A stretch of 64,000 nucleotides of DNA from Ravibacter sp964559125. Its GTDB lineage: Bacteria; Bacteroidota; Bacteroidia; Cytophagales; Spirosomataceae. Below are positions 9,230-17,698 of the stretch, in pieces. The notes under the pieces were generated by a model that made no database searches, was not told the DNA's origin, and worked only from the letters and a program-made list of their open reading frames with translations. The stretch's first letter is position 1. Every line of letters begins with the position of its first letter. Location of the stretch: positions 1-64,000 of the forward strand of contig CAZLGW010000017.1 of the NCBI GenBank assembly GCA_964559125.1. Direction: 5' to 3'. The translations under genes were made by a program, and so were the position numbers.

Positions 9230-10197
9230 TCTTATTAAAAATGAATGCATCCCCGCTCTCTGAAAAAAGAACGATCCCAGCCTCTGCCTTCGCCGCCGTA
9301 GCGCTGGCAGCCATGTGCACGTTATCCTGTACTTCCAATTCCGGAAAGGAAAATCAAACAGAAACCGAAATGTTTACAGCTACTGTCGTTACCGACACCA
9401 ACAGTTTTACATCGGGAGCAGAAGGCCCCGCTGTAGATTCCGAAGGAATACTCTATGCTGTCAATTTTGAAAAATCCGGTACCATCGGAAGGGTAACCGA
9501 TTCGGGAGAGGCCGGAATTTTCGTAGAACTCCCCCAGGGAAGCGTAGGAAACGGGATCAGGTTTAACAGCAAAGGAGAGATGTTGATCGCCGATTATCCG
9601 CAGCATAATATCTTAAAGGTTGATATGGCAACTAAAGCCATTTCGGTTTATGCTCATGAAGGCAGGATGAACCAGCCGAACGACATTGCCATAGACAACC
9701 TTGACAGGCTGTATGCAAGCGACCCGAACTGGAAGGAAGGAACGGGGAATATATGGCGGATCGATACCGACGGCACCGTTACCCTGCTTGAAGAAAATAT
9801 GGGCACTACCAACGGGATCGAAGTAAGTCCCGGCAACGATATCCTGTATGTCAACGAAAGCGTGCAGCGAAAGGTATGGGCTTATGACCTTTCGCCCGAA
9901 GGTAACGTCAGCAACAAAAGACTCCTGATCGAGTTTCCCGATTTCGGGATGGATGGGATGCGTTGCGATCAGAACGGCAACCTGTACATCACCCGGCACG
10001 GTAAAGGAACGGTCGCCATCGTCGCACCCGACGGAACCCTGATAAGAGAAGTGGTCATGAACGGCAAGCTGCCCAGCAACCTGGCTTTCGGCGGCCCCGA
10101 TGGAAAAACGGTCTATGTAACCCTCCAGGACAAAGGGAATGTGGAAAAATTCACGACCGATACTCCCGGACGGGAGTGGAAACAATTTGCGCGCTGA
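9226..10197 (+). CDS. SMP-30/gluconolactonase-family lipoprotein
   Basis: A 323-aa protein with lipobox TLSC (Cys35 if the first ATG is used; an ATG at 9241 would shorten the N-terminus). The remainder is a six-bladed propeller of the SMP-30/gluconolactonase/LRE family. Candidate metal ligands are the Glu of AEGPAVD, the Asn of NQPNDIAID, the Asn of GTTNGIEVS and the Asp of GMDGMRCD. Family members open sugar lactones using a divalent metal. It overlaps the CBM9-like gene by 4 bases and precedes a BASS transporter, so a periplasmic lactonase that feeds a sugar acid to that transporter is plausible. Substrate unknown. Confidence 0.85.
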   Translation: MILLKMNASPLSEKRTIPASAFAAVALAAMCTLSCTSNSGKENQTETEMFTATVVTDTNSFTSGAEGPAVDSEGILYAVNFEKSGTIGRVTDSGEAGIFVELPQGSVGNGIRFNSKGEMLIADYPQHNILKVDMATKAISVYAHEGRMNQPNDIAIDNLDRLYASDPNWKEGTGNIWRIDTDGTVTLLEENMGTTNGIEVSPGNDILYVNESVQRKVWAYDLSPEGNVSNKRLLIEFPDFGMDGMRCDQNGNLYITRHGKGTVAIVAPDGTLIREVVMNGKLPSNLAFGGPDGKTVYVTLQDKGNVEKFTTDTPGREWKQFAR

Positions 10198-10248
10198 CGA
10201 GGCTTTCAACGATATTTATTTCTAAACCCTTTTAACTGTTCCTTATCC

Positions 10249-11346
10249 TTGAACCAATCCCGCGCCTATCGCATAGTTTTATACCTGGCGATTACGTTTC
10301 TTCTGGTAACAGCCTACAAGGCTGTTACCGGCGGGATTTCTGACGCAGGCCCGTTTTTCGTAGCCGGAATGATTTCCCTTTCCATAGCTTTCCGGGGAAT
10401 CCCGCTCCTGAAAGGGCTTGCCTTTACGGTGTTTATCCTCAGTATCACCATCACTGCGCTTTACTATCCCTGGCTCTTCCGGGAATGGAGCGGCTTCGAG
10501 ACCTCCGTTCTGATCACTCCGCTGATCCAGCTCATCATGTTCGGGACCGGCTGCTCGATGGGGATCAAAGATTTCGTAGAGCTTTCGAGGGCGCCAAAAT
10601 CGGTAATTATAGGGGTCGTCGCCCAGTATACCATTATGCCGTTTTTAGGTTTCATACTGGCCCGGCTGATCGGGTTTGAAGACGAGATCGCCGCCGGGCT
10701 CATCCTGCTGGGCTGCGCCCCCACTTCCGTTACCGCCAGCCTTTTCAGCTACCTCGCTAAAGCCAACGTAGCCCTCGCCATTACCATTACTTCGATAACC
10801 ACTCTCATCGCGCCCCTGCTCATCCCTCTTTTGATGAAGCTGTTTGCAGGCGGCTACATAGAGATCGATGTGCTCGGCATGATGTGGGGAATGGTGAAGA
10901 TTGTATTGCTTCCTATCGCAGCCGGGCTTATCTTTAACAAGTTAACCAGCGGGAAAGCCAAATGGCTGCAGGATATTATGCCTTATGTCTCCATGTTCGG
11001 TATAGCGCTGATCGTGGCGATTATCATTTCCGCCGGAAGGGAAAGCATCCTGAACATAGGCTTTCTGCTGTTGATGGGTGTTTTACTCCACAACGTGCTG
11101 GGCTATTTCTTCGGCTACTGGGCAGGGAGATTGTTCGGGCTCCAGGAAAGGGATTGCCGCACGATCGCCATTGCGACAGGCATGCAGAATGCCGGTATGG
11201 TATCGGGTATCGCCAAAGTAATAGGCAAAATAGGTACTGTCGGACTCGCTTCTGCTATCTGCGGGCCCCTTATGGGCTTCACGGCCTCGGTGCTTGCCTC
11301 GTTCTGGAGCAACAATACGCCTCGGGACGAAAAAACGGTCATCTAA
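10249..11346 (+). CDS. BASS-family (bile acid:sodium symporter-like) membrane transporter
   Basis: The 365-aa protein is almost entirely hydrophobic, with about ten membrane segments and the family signatures MFGTGCSMGIKDF, LLGCAPTSVTASLFSYLAKAN and TGMQNAGMVSGIAK. BASS proteins move organic anions with sodium, including keto acids, pantoate and bile acids. The TTG start at 10249 is used because the next in-frame ATG would remove the first membrane helix. Its position after a lactonase-like gene fits uptake or export of a sugar-derived acid, but the sequence alone does not give the substrate. Confidence 0.88.
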   Translation: MNQSRAYRIVLYLAITFLLVTAYKAVTGGISDAGPFFVAGMISLSIAFRGIPLLKGLAFTVFILSITITALYYPWLFREWSGFETSVLITPLIQLIMFGTGCSMGIKDFVELSRAPKSVIIGVVAQYTIMPFLGFILARLIGFEDEIAAGLILLGCAPTSVTASLFSYLAKANVALAITITSITTLIAPLLIPLLMKLFAGGYIEIDVLGMMWGMVKIVLLPIAAGLIFNKLTSGKAKWLQDIMPYVSMFGIALIVAIIISAGRESILNIGFLLLMGVLLHNVLGYFFGYWAGRLFGLQERDCRTIAIATGMQNAGMVSGIAKVIGKIGTVGLASAICGPLMGFTASVLASFWSNNTPRDEKTVI

Positions 11347-11376
11347 TTGTCTCATCATCACATCAATCATATACAA

Positions 11377-11916
11377 ATGAAATCACTTCTTAGCTTTTAC
11401 ACCGTTGTTTTTCTGGCGCTTCAGCTATCTGTATCTCCTCTTGCCGCCCAAAAAAATACAGATCCGGAAAAACGGCTCAAAGAGCTGGGTATCACGCTGA
11501 AACCTCCGGGAAAGCCGATTGCCAATTTCGTTACAGCCGTTACGGTAGGTAAGCTTGTCTTTCTATCGGGTCACGGGCCTGTACAGGAAAACGGCGAATA
11601 TATGAAGGGCAAAGTAGGAGCGGATCTCGATCTTGCCCAGGCAAAGGAAGCAGCCAGGCTCACCGGGATTTCCCTATTAGGCGCGCTCAAGTCTCATATA
11701 GGCGATCTTAACAAAGTAAAACGGTTTGTTAAGGTATTGGGAATGGTAAATGCCGTCCCTACGTTCGACCAGCATCCGCAGGTCATCAACGGATTCTCCG
11801 ACCTGATGGTAGACGTATTCGGCGATAACGGGAAACATGCAAGATCTGCCGTAGGAATGGGTTCACTCCCGATGAATATCCCTGTAGAAATAGAAATGAT
11901 CGTAGAGCTGAAGTAA
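11377..11916 (+). CDS. Exported RidA (YjgF/UK114)-family protein
   Basis: The start is set at the ATG at 11377, because it gives a clean Sec signal (MKSLLSFYTVVFLALQLS, cleavage near PLAAQ). The TTG at 11347 would add ten polar residues in front. The mature 155 aa carry the RidA fold: FVTAVTVGKLVFLSGHGP, NVKRFVKV-like strand, and the conserved Arg156 in HARSAVG with Glu near 171. RidA hydrolyses reactive enamine/imine intermediates made by PLP enzymes. An exported form is unusual, and it stands 3.2 kb before a Tat-exported PLP enzyme. The stop TAA shares a base with the next ATG. Confidence 0.88.
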   Translation: MKSLLSFYTVVFLALQLSVSPLAAQKNTDPEKRLKELGITLKPPGKPIANFVTAVTVGKLVFLSGHGPVQENGEYMKGKVGADLDLAQAKEAARLTGISLLGALKSHIGDLNKVKRFVKVLGMVNAVPTFDQHPQVINGFSDLMVDVFGDNGKHARSAVGMGSLPMNIPVEIEMIVELK

Positions 11917-13688
11917 TGAATAAAGCAAAAAATAAAGCCGCGCTGCTGTCGGTCATATTAACCTGTTGCCTTGCCGGCAGCGCCTATTCACAGGCAGCAA
12001 AAGAAAATCTCCGGCCCGCTGCAGTCGGAAAGAAAGGCATGGTGGCAACTGCCCATCCGCTGGCCTCCCTGGCCGGCCAGAAAATCCTGGCGGAAGGAGG
12101 GAATGCCATCGATGCCATAGTGGCTGCTGCTGCCTCACTTAACGCCGTCGAACCCTTTATGTCGGGCACCGGGGGCGTCGGTTATATGCTTTTCTATTCT
12201 GCCAAAGAAAAAAAGACCCGCTCCCTCGTCTTCGGAGGCTGGGCTCCCCAAAACTTCGATCCTGAAAAAGTAAAAGACATTACCAGATTTGACGACGGGG
12301 CCGGGCACGGCGGGAGATTGGAGGGGATCGGCCCCAGGACTGTGGCGGTGCCGGGCAACCTGGCCGGCTGGGACCGGGCGCTCAGGGACTACGGCACTAT
12401 GCCCCTCAGTAAGGTCTTCGAAAGCGCCATCCAGTATCTCGAGGAAGGCGTGCCGGTTACCGAATACGACCAGGCTATGTGGGGCGGTATCGTGCAAAGG
12501 GTAGCTCCTCATCCGGAGGCTGCCGCCATTTTCCTGAAAAAAGATAAATCGCCCTACAAAATAGGCGATGTTTTCACCAATAAGCCCCTTGCACAGACCA
12601 TGCGGCGCATAGCGGCCGAGGGCGCAGATGTCTTTTACAAGGGCGATATCGCCCGCGAAATCGCAGATGCCTTTAAGAAAGACGGCGGCTTTGTATCTCT
12701 TGAGGATCTCGCATCGATCCCCGGTAAAGTAAAATGGTCGGAGCCCCTTTCCATGCAGTACCGGGGTTATACCGTCTACAATAACCCGCCTCCCGGGATG
12801 GGGCTGCAGCAGTTGCAGACACTCAAAATCATGGAAGGTTTCGATGTAAAGAAAATGGGCCACAACAGCGTCGAATACCTAGCCCATCTTTTCGAAGCGA
12901 TCAACCTGAGCCGTATCGACAGCGATAAATACATCGGCGATCCCGACTTTGTGGACGTACCCGTGAAACGGCTGTTATCGGACGAATACATACGCAAACA
13001 GCGGGAAAAAGTAGCGCAGAAAGTCAAAGAAAGGCTGGCCAATCGTAAAAAACAGTCCGGCGTATTTCCTTCAGCGCCTGTAACCGATACAGAAGACAGA
13101 TATCGCTACGCCACTACAAGCTTATCTGCCGTCGATCAGTGGGGCAACGTGGTGGTCATTACCCAGACACTGGGTGGTGGGTTCGGATCGGGCTATGTAG
13201 CCGGGAAAACGGGTGTGGCATTCAACAATGCGCTCGAGTGGATGAGCGTCGACCCGAAAGCGGCAAACGGCGTTCAGCCCGGCAAAGGCGTCTCCTGGTG
13301 CATAGGGGGGATGATGCAATTTCACAAAGACGGGAAGCCTCACCTGGTAGTAGGTTCGCCGGGCAGCTTCGGCATATTGCAGTCTGTTCCCCAGGTAGCT
13401 ATGAACGTGATCGACTTCGGCATGAACATCCAGGATGCCATCAGCGCCCCCCGGTTCAGGTGGAAAGATGAAATGGGCAGTGTTCCGGCCAAAGAGCTGT
13501 TTATTGAAACCCGTATCCCGAAAGAAACGCTGCAGGCGCTCAGGGAGATGGGCTACAACCTGGATACAAGCCTCGGCGACTGGACCATGACCGTAGGCGG
13601 CGCCCAGGGCGTCGTCATAGACTACCGTTCGGGATGGATCATGGGAGGAGCAGATCCCCGGCGAAACGGCTACGCTATCGGCTGGTAG
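11916..13688 (+). CDS. Gamma-glutamyltransferase-family Ntn hydrolase (divergent), exported
   Basis: A 590-aa Ntn hydrolase with a Sec signal (LSVILTCCLAGSAYSQ). Family landmarks are present: GMVATAHPLAS, GGNAIDAIVAAAASLN, SGTGGVGYML and the self-cleavage site before Thr400. The small-subunit start reads TTSLSAVD instead of the usual TTHYSVVD, so the His after the Thr pair is replaced by Ser. The oxyanion pair region reads GSPGSF instead of SPGGS. These changes suggest a gamma-glutamyl or other acyl hydrolase with altered specificity, related to cephalosporin-acylase-type members. Overlap TAATG with the exported RidA gene implies one operon. Confidence 0.88.
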   Translation: MNKAKNKAALLSVILTCCLAGSAYSQAAKENLRPAAVGKKGMVATAHPLASLAGQKILAEGGNAIDAIVAAAASLNAVEPFMSGTGGVGYMLFYSAKEKKTRSLVFGGWAPQNFDPEKVKDITRFDDGAGHGGRLEGIGPRTVAVPGNLAGWDRALRDYGTMPLSKVFESAIQYLEEGVPVTEYDQAMWGGIVQRVAPHPEAAAIFLKKDKSPYKIGDVFTNKPLAQTMRRIAAEGADVFYKGDIAREIADAFKKDGGFVSLEDLASIPGKVKWSEPLSMQYRGYTVYNNPPPGMGLQQLQTLKIMEGFDVKKMGHNSVEYLAHLFEAINLSRIDSDKYIGDPDFVDVPVKRLLSDEYIRKQREKVAQKVKERLANRKKQSGVFPSAPVTDTEDRYRYATTSLSAVDQWGNVVVITQTLGGGFGSGYVAGKTGVAFNNALEWMSVDPKAANGVQPGKGVSWCIGGMMQFHKDGKPHLVVGSPGSFGILQSVPQVAMNVIDFGMNIQDAISAPRFRWKDEMGSVPAKELFIETRIPKETLQALREMGYNLDTSLGDWTMTVGGAQGVVIDYRSGWIMGGADPRRNGYAIGW

Positions 13689-13699
13689 TAAAGCAGTAA

Positions 13700-13718
13700 A
13701 GCCGCAAGGCTTGCGGCT
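13700..13718. repeat. Intergenic hairpin
   Basis: AGCCGCAAG (13700-13708) and CTTGCGGCT (13710-13718) form a 9-bp inverted repeat with a one-base centre. It follows the GGT stop by 11 bases. There is no T run, so it is not a classical terminator; it may be a dispersed palindrome or an mRNA-end structure. Confidence 0.5.
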
Positions 13719-13753
13719 CCATCCCATGAAGTAATAGCTTAATTATATACGAA

Positions 13754-15109
13754 ATGAAACCCAACGATCAAAGAAGAAATTTTCTGAAGCAGGCAGCCGG
13801 CATCACCGCAGGGCTTGGCTTCTGGCCGCTTACCTATCTTTCGGCCGATCCCGGCTCTACCCCTGTCCCGCTCAGGGAATGGAAAAAGACCGGGAAAAAG
13901 AAAGTTGCATTTCTCGCCAATATATACAGGAACAGCGCCCATGCCGATGTGATCGGTACCAAGCTCTTCGCAGGCATACCTGCCGACGACGGCATGGTTG
14001 AGCCCGAAATCGAAATTGTGTCTGTATGGATCGACCAGATCGGGGACAACGATACCGGAGTCCGTATAGCGAAAATGAACAACGCCACCCTCTACCCGAC
14101 CATAGCGGATGCGCTTACGCTGGGCGGCGACAAACTGGCGGTCGACGGAGTGATCTACATAGGTGAGCACGGAGAGTACCCCAAAAACCGGTTTGGCATG
14201 AAAATGTACCCGAGAATGAATTACGTCGAGCAGATTTTCAGGGTTTTCGATGCTTCAAACAAATCGGTTCCGTTGTTTTCCGACAAGCATCTGTCCTACA
14301 GCTGGCTCGACAGCAAATGGATGTACGACCGGTCCAAAGAGCTCAATGTCCCGATGATGGCGGGTTCTTCACTCCCCTATTGCTGGCGGGATCCGTATTT
14401 AGCGCACCCGATAGGCGTAAAGATAAAAGAGGCAATTGCCATCGGGTATGCCTCCCTGGATGCCTACGGGTTTCATGTCCTGGAAATTCTTCAATGCATG
14501 GTCGAGCGCAGAAAAGGTGGTGAAACAGGCGTAGCCAGCGTACAGGGCATAGGAGGCGCCGAGGTTTGGAAGGCGATCGACTCGGGAAAGATATCGCGTA
14601 CCCTGGTTGAAGCCGCCTGCAACAGGATAAAGAACAGGGCCCAGGGCAACATGAGAGATATTGTGAAAGATCCGAGAGCGCTGATTATCAAATACAACGA
14701 CGGCACCAAAGGAGCTATACTAATGCTCGACGAATATGTCAACGAGGGCTGGGCCTATGCTGCAAATGCCGACGGTAAGACCGTATCTACAGAATTTGTG
14801 CTCGATCATAGCATGAGTTACTCTCATTTTAGCTATCTTACACTGAATATTCAGAAATTCATGGTTACGGGTAAACCTCAGGGGCCCGTAGAGCGTACCT
14901 TGCTAACCAGCGGTATGATCGACATGGGCATCCGGTCGATCCTGGACAACCACAAGGAGATTAAAACTCCTTTTATGAATGTAAAGTATAATGTGGAAGG
15001 GATAGAACCTATTTTACCTCCTAACCCGAGGCCTACAGGCCAGAGTATCGGCCCATGGCCACCCAAAGGATACGAGTTTATTATTCCCGAACGCTTTAAG
15101 AAAAAGTAG
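13754..15109 (+). CDS. Tat-exported protein of unknown function, weak oxidoreductase-like fold
   Basis: The 451-aa product begins with a twin-arginine signal (RRNFLK at 7-12, then a hydrophobic AAGITAGLGFWPL). The N-terminal half alternates strands and helices in a Rossmann-like way (KKVAFLANIYRNS, EIEIVSVWID, VDGVIYIGEHGEYP) and the C-terminal half has a sheet rich in Tyr and Trp. No GxGxxG nucleotide motif is present, so a Gfo/Idh/MocA-type oxidoreductase is only a guess. It is flanked by GGT and the SelA-like PLP enzyme on the same strand. I do not recognise a named family. Folding in the cytoplasm before Tat export hints at a bound cofactor. Confidence 0.6.
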   Translation: MKPNDQRRNFLKQAAGITAGLGFWPLTYLSADPGSTPVPLREWKKTGKKKVAFLANIYRNSAHADVIGTKLFAGIPADDGMVEPEIEIVSVWIDQIGDNDTGVRIAKMNNATLYPTIADALTLGGDKLAVDGVIYIGEHGEYPKNRFGMKMYPRMNYVEQIFRVFDASNKSVPLFSDKHLSYSWLDSKWMYDRSKELNVPMMAGSSLPYCWRDPYLAHPIGVKIKEAIAIGYASLDAYGFHVLEILQCMVERRKGGETGVASVQGIGGAEVWKAIDSGKISRTLVEAACNRIKNRAQGNMRDIVKDPRALIIKYNDGTKGAILMLDEYVNEGWAYAANADGKTVSTEFVLDHSMSYSHFSYLTLNIQKFMVTGKPQGPVERTLLTSGMIDMGIRSILDNHKEIKTPFMNVKYNVEGIEPILPPNPRPTGQSIGPWPPKGYEFIIPERFKKK

Positions 15110-15118
15110 ACGTAAAAA

Positions 15119-15154
15119 CATTGTCTAATCGCCTCATTGTCAGGACTCATTGTA
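15119..15154 (+). repeat. Three CATTGTC-like repeats in a gene leader
   Basis: CATTGTC occurs at 15119-15125 and 15135-15141, and CATTGTA at 15148-15154, directly before the ATG of the SelA-like gene. A related ATTGTC lies at 11346 before the exported RidA gene. The function is unknown. Confidence 0.4.
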
Positions 15155-16354
15155 ATGAAAAGAAGAGATTTACTAAAAGGAGCAGCAATACTGCCTGCAT
15201 TCGGCGCCAATACGATTGCTGCAGCGCCTTCCGCCCCTCCTGTACGAGATTATTTCAGTGAGCTGGGCCTTCGTACGTTTATCAACGCTGCCGGGAATTA
15301 TACTTCTATGACCGCCTCACTCATGCCGCCTGAAGTCATGGCGGCCATTCAGAGCTCGGCCCAGAAGTATGCGATGCTTGACGATGTGCAGGACAAAGCG
15401 GGTGAGAAAATTGCACAGTTGTGTAAAGCCGAAGCCGCGATGGTTACTGCCGGATGCTGGTCGGCGCTCGTGTTGGGCATGGCGGGCGTACTAACCGGTA
15501 TGGACCGCAAAAAAGTGGCTGCACTGCCCTTTCCTGAAGCAGCGGGGATGAAGTCGGAGGTCATCCTTCAGAAAACCCACGCCAATGGCTACCACCTGGC
15601 CCTGGCCAATGCCGGCATAAAATTCGTGATGATAGAGACGAGAGAAGAGCTTGCCCGGGCCGTTAACGAAAAAACGGCTATGTTATGGTTCCTTAACCGG
15701 GAAGGCCCTGAAGGACAGATTAAAGACGAAGAATGGGTAGCGCTGGGGAAAAAATACGGGATCCCGACCATGATTGACATAGCTGCCGATGTACCGCCGG
15801 TCGAAAATCTTTGGAAATTCAATGAAATGGGTTTTGACCTGGTATGCATTTCCGGGGGAAAAGCGCTTCTCGGGCCGCAAAGTGCAGGTATATTGATGGG
15901 CAAAAAAGAACTGATCGCCGCGGCCAGGCTCAGCGCCCCACCCCGCTCAGGAATAGGAAGAGGGCAGAAGGTAAACAAGGAAGAGATCATTGGCATGTAT
16001 GCTGCACTTGAACGCTACGTAAAACATGATCATGCGAAAGATTGGAAAATGTGGGAAGCCCGTATCGCGCACATCAAAAATCAGCTCAAAAGCCTGAAAG
16101 GCGTCTATACGGAAGATATCATTCCCCCCGTCGCCAACCATAATCCATCTTTGAAAATAGGATGGGATCCTTCGGTTGTTAAGTTGAAACGCGAGGAAAT
16201 GGGTGAGAAGCTGAGACTTGGTGCTCCTTCCATCGAGACGATCGCCTGGGAGGATCCCGATAGTATACGGATTACAGTCTTTATGCTCCGGCCGGGCGAG
16301 GAGAAGATCGTTGCGAGCCGGATCCGGGAAGAGCTTACCAGAGCTTCAGTATAA
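15155..16354 (+). CDS. Tat-exported SelA-like PLP-dependent enzyme (DgaE-related lyase family)
   Basis: The ATG at 15155 is preferred over the TTG at 15137, since it gives a proper Tat signal MKRRDLLKGAA. The 399-aa enzyme is a fold-type I PLP protein of the SelA-related group: FINAAGNYTSMTASLMPPEV, KAEAAMVTAGCWSALVLG, an aspartate in TMIDIAADVPP and the Schiff-base Lys236 in SGGKALLGPQSAG. Characterised relatives include D-glucosaminate-6-phosphate ammonia-lyase; true SelA is about 460 aa and cytoplasmic. Export of a folded PLP enzyme by Tat has a precedent in PvdN. The amidohydrolase pair gene follows 38 bp downstream. Lyase activity is inferred. Confidence 0.82.
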   Translation: MKRRDLLKGAAILPAFGANTIAAAPSAPPVRDYFSELGLRTFINAAGNYTSMTASLMPPEVMAAIQSSAQKYAMLDDVQDKAGEKIAQLCKAEAAMVTAGCWSALVLGMAGVLTGMDRKKVAALPFPEAAGMKSEVILQKTHANGYHLALANAGIKFVMIETREELARAVNEKTAMLWFLNREGPEGQIKDEEWVALGKKYGIPTMIDIAADVPPVENLWKFNEMGFDLVCISGGKALLGPQSAGILMGKKELIAAARLSAPPRSGIGRGQKVNKEEIIGMYAALERYVKHDHAKDWKMWEARIAHIKNQLKSLKGVYTEDIIPPVANHNPSLKIGWDPSVVKLKREEMGEKLRLGAPSIETIAWEDPDSIRITVFMLRPGEEKIVASRIREELTRASV

Positions 16355-16392
16355 TTCTGCCTTTAATTTCTTTTTCGGTTTTAAATAGATAT

Positions 16393-17643
16393 ATGATATT
16401 ACGTTTTACCTGCCTTTTCTTTTTTTTCCTGTCATACCTGTCTCTGTCTGCCCAACAGTATGATCTCCTGATAAAAAACGGCCGCGTTATCGATCCCAAA
16501 AATAAAATCGATAAAAAAATGGACGTAGCCGTGGCGAATGGCCGTATTGCCGCCGTTGCCGCAAATATCGCTCCGGCCGGTGCAAAACAGGTGGTGGATG
16601 CGGAAGGCCTGCTGGTAACGCCGGGGATTATAGATATGCACGGCCACGTATTTGCCGGTACTGTCTCCGACGGCGATCTCAGCTATGGCTTCGGCTCCCT
16701 TCCTGCCGACGGCTTTACATTCCGGGTAGGGGTGACGACGGTTGTAGATGCAGGCAGCTCGGGTGCAAAAGATTTTGCGGTATTTAAGAATAACATAGTA
16801 GATCGTTCGGCGACAAGAGTGCTCGCTTTTCTCAATGTGGGCTACGAGGGCATGAAAGGCAGCGAATACTCCGAGTATCAGCAGGATACCAAATATATGG
16901 ACCCTCAAATGGCTGCTGACACCGCAAAAAAATATTCGGATTATATCGTGGGAATCAAGGTTGCCCACTATCACAGCCCGAGCTTCATAGCCGTGGAAAG
17001 AGCTGTAGAAGCCGGGAAGCTTAGCAATCTGCCTGTTATGGTCGATTTCGGCGGCTGTACTCCCAGGCTGTCGCTCAAAACCCTCCTTCTCGAAAAAATG
17101 CGCCCCGGCGATATTTTCACTCACGTCTACGGCGAACTGCTCAACACCAAGGAGTCTATAGTCGATACTGCCCGGAAAACGCTGAAGCCCTTCGTGTTGG
17201 AAGCGCGCAAGAAAGGTATTATTTACGATGTGGGCCACGGAGGAGGAAGTTTTCGCTATTCCCAGGCCATTCCTGCCATTAAAGCAGGCCTTTTCCCGGA
17301 TGTAATCAGTACAGACCTTCACACCGGCAGTATGAACGCCGGGATGAAAGACCAGTTGAATGTGATGTCGAAATTCCTGGCTTTGGGCATGCCGCTGACT
17401 GAAGTGATCAAAGCCAGTACCTGGCGACCGGCGGAGGTAATTAACCAGAAGGAACTGGGGCACCTGTCGGTAGGGGCAATTGCCGATATTGCGGTGCTGA
17501 ATCTTCAAAAAGGTAAATTCGGCTTCTTCGACGTTGCCCGGTACAAGCAGGAGGGCAACCAGAAACTGGAATGCGAGCTTACTGTTAAAGGTGGCAGGAT
17601 TGTATATGACCTCAATGCAATTTCTATCCCTTTACCTCAATAA
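16393..17643 (+). CDS. Exported amidohydrolase/deacetylase metallohydrolase (dihydroorotase-like)
   Basis: A 416-aa protein with a Sec signal (residues 1-20, cut near SLSAQQ). The amidohydrolase fold is clear: LLIKNGRVIDP, VTPGIIDMHGHVF with His83/His85, a probable carboxylated Lys in GIKVAHYHSP, further His in FTHVYGE, and the Asp in STDLHTG. It resembles the EF_0837/AHA_3915 group, which is typically encoded next to SelA-related PLP enzymes, exactly as here. The usual proteins are cytoplasmic; this one is exported, matching its Tat-exported partner. The likely role is removal of an acyl group or opening of a cyclic amide. Substrate unknown. Confidence 0.85.
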   Translation: MILRFTCLFFFFLSYLSLSAQQYDLLIKNGRVIDPKNKIDKKMDVAVANGRIAAVAANIAPAGAKQVVDAEGLLVTPGIIDMHGHVFAGTVSDGDLSYGFGSLPADGFTFRVGVTTVVDAGSSGAKDFAVFKNNIVDRSATRVLAFLNVGYEGMKGSEYSEYQQDTKYMDPQMAADTAKKYSDYIVGIKVAHYHSPSFIAVERAVEAGKLSNLPVMVDFGGCTPRLSLKTLLLEKMRPGDIFTHVYGELLNTKESIVDTARKTLKPFVLEARKKGIIYDVGHGGGSFRYSQAIPAIKAGLFPDVISTDLHTGSMNAGMKDQLNVMSKFLALGMPLTEVIKASTWRPAEVINQKELGHLSVGAIADIAVLNLQKGKFGFFDVARYKQEGNQKLECELTVKGGRIVYDLNAISIPLPQ

Positions 17644-17698
17644 TCCCGATAATTATAGTTAGTTTCGTTCTTCCCGGTTTTTTTAAGCTCTCTTATAC

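Noticed and set aside
12135..12863. 242-aa minus-strand frame
   Set aside because: Shadow of the GGT gene; no recognisable motif.
15155..16354. Selenocysteine synthase (SelA)
   Set aside because: The protein is shorter than SelA, has a Tat signal and lies beside an EF_0837-type amidohydrolase. No selB, selC or UGA-Sec feature was seen.
16432..17508. 358-aa open frame on the minus strand
   Set aside because: It is antisense to the amidohydrolase gene, which has clear metal motifs. The product shows no family motif, and the long frame reflects codon bias.
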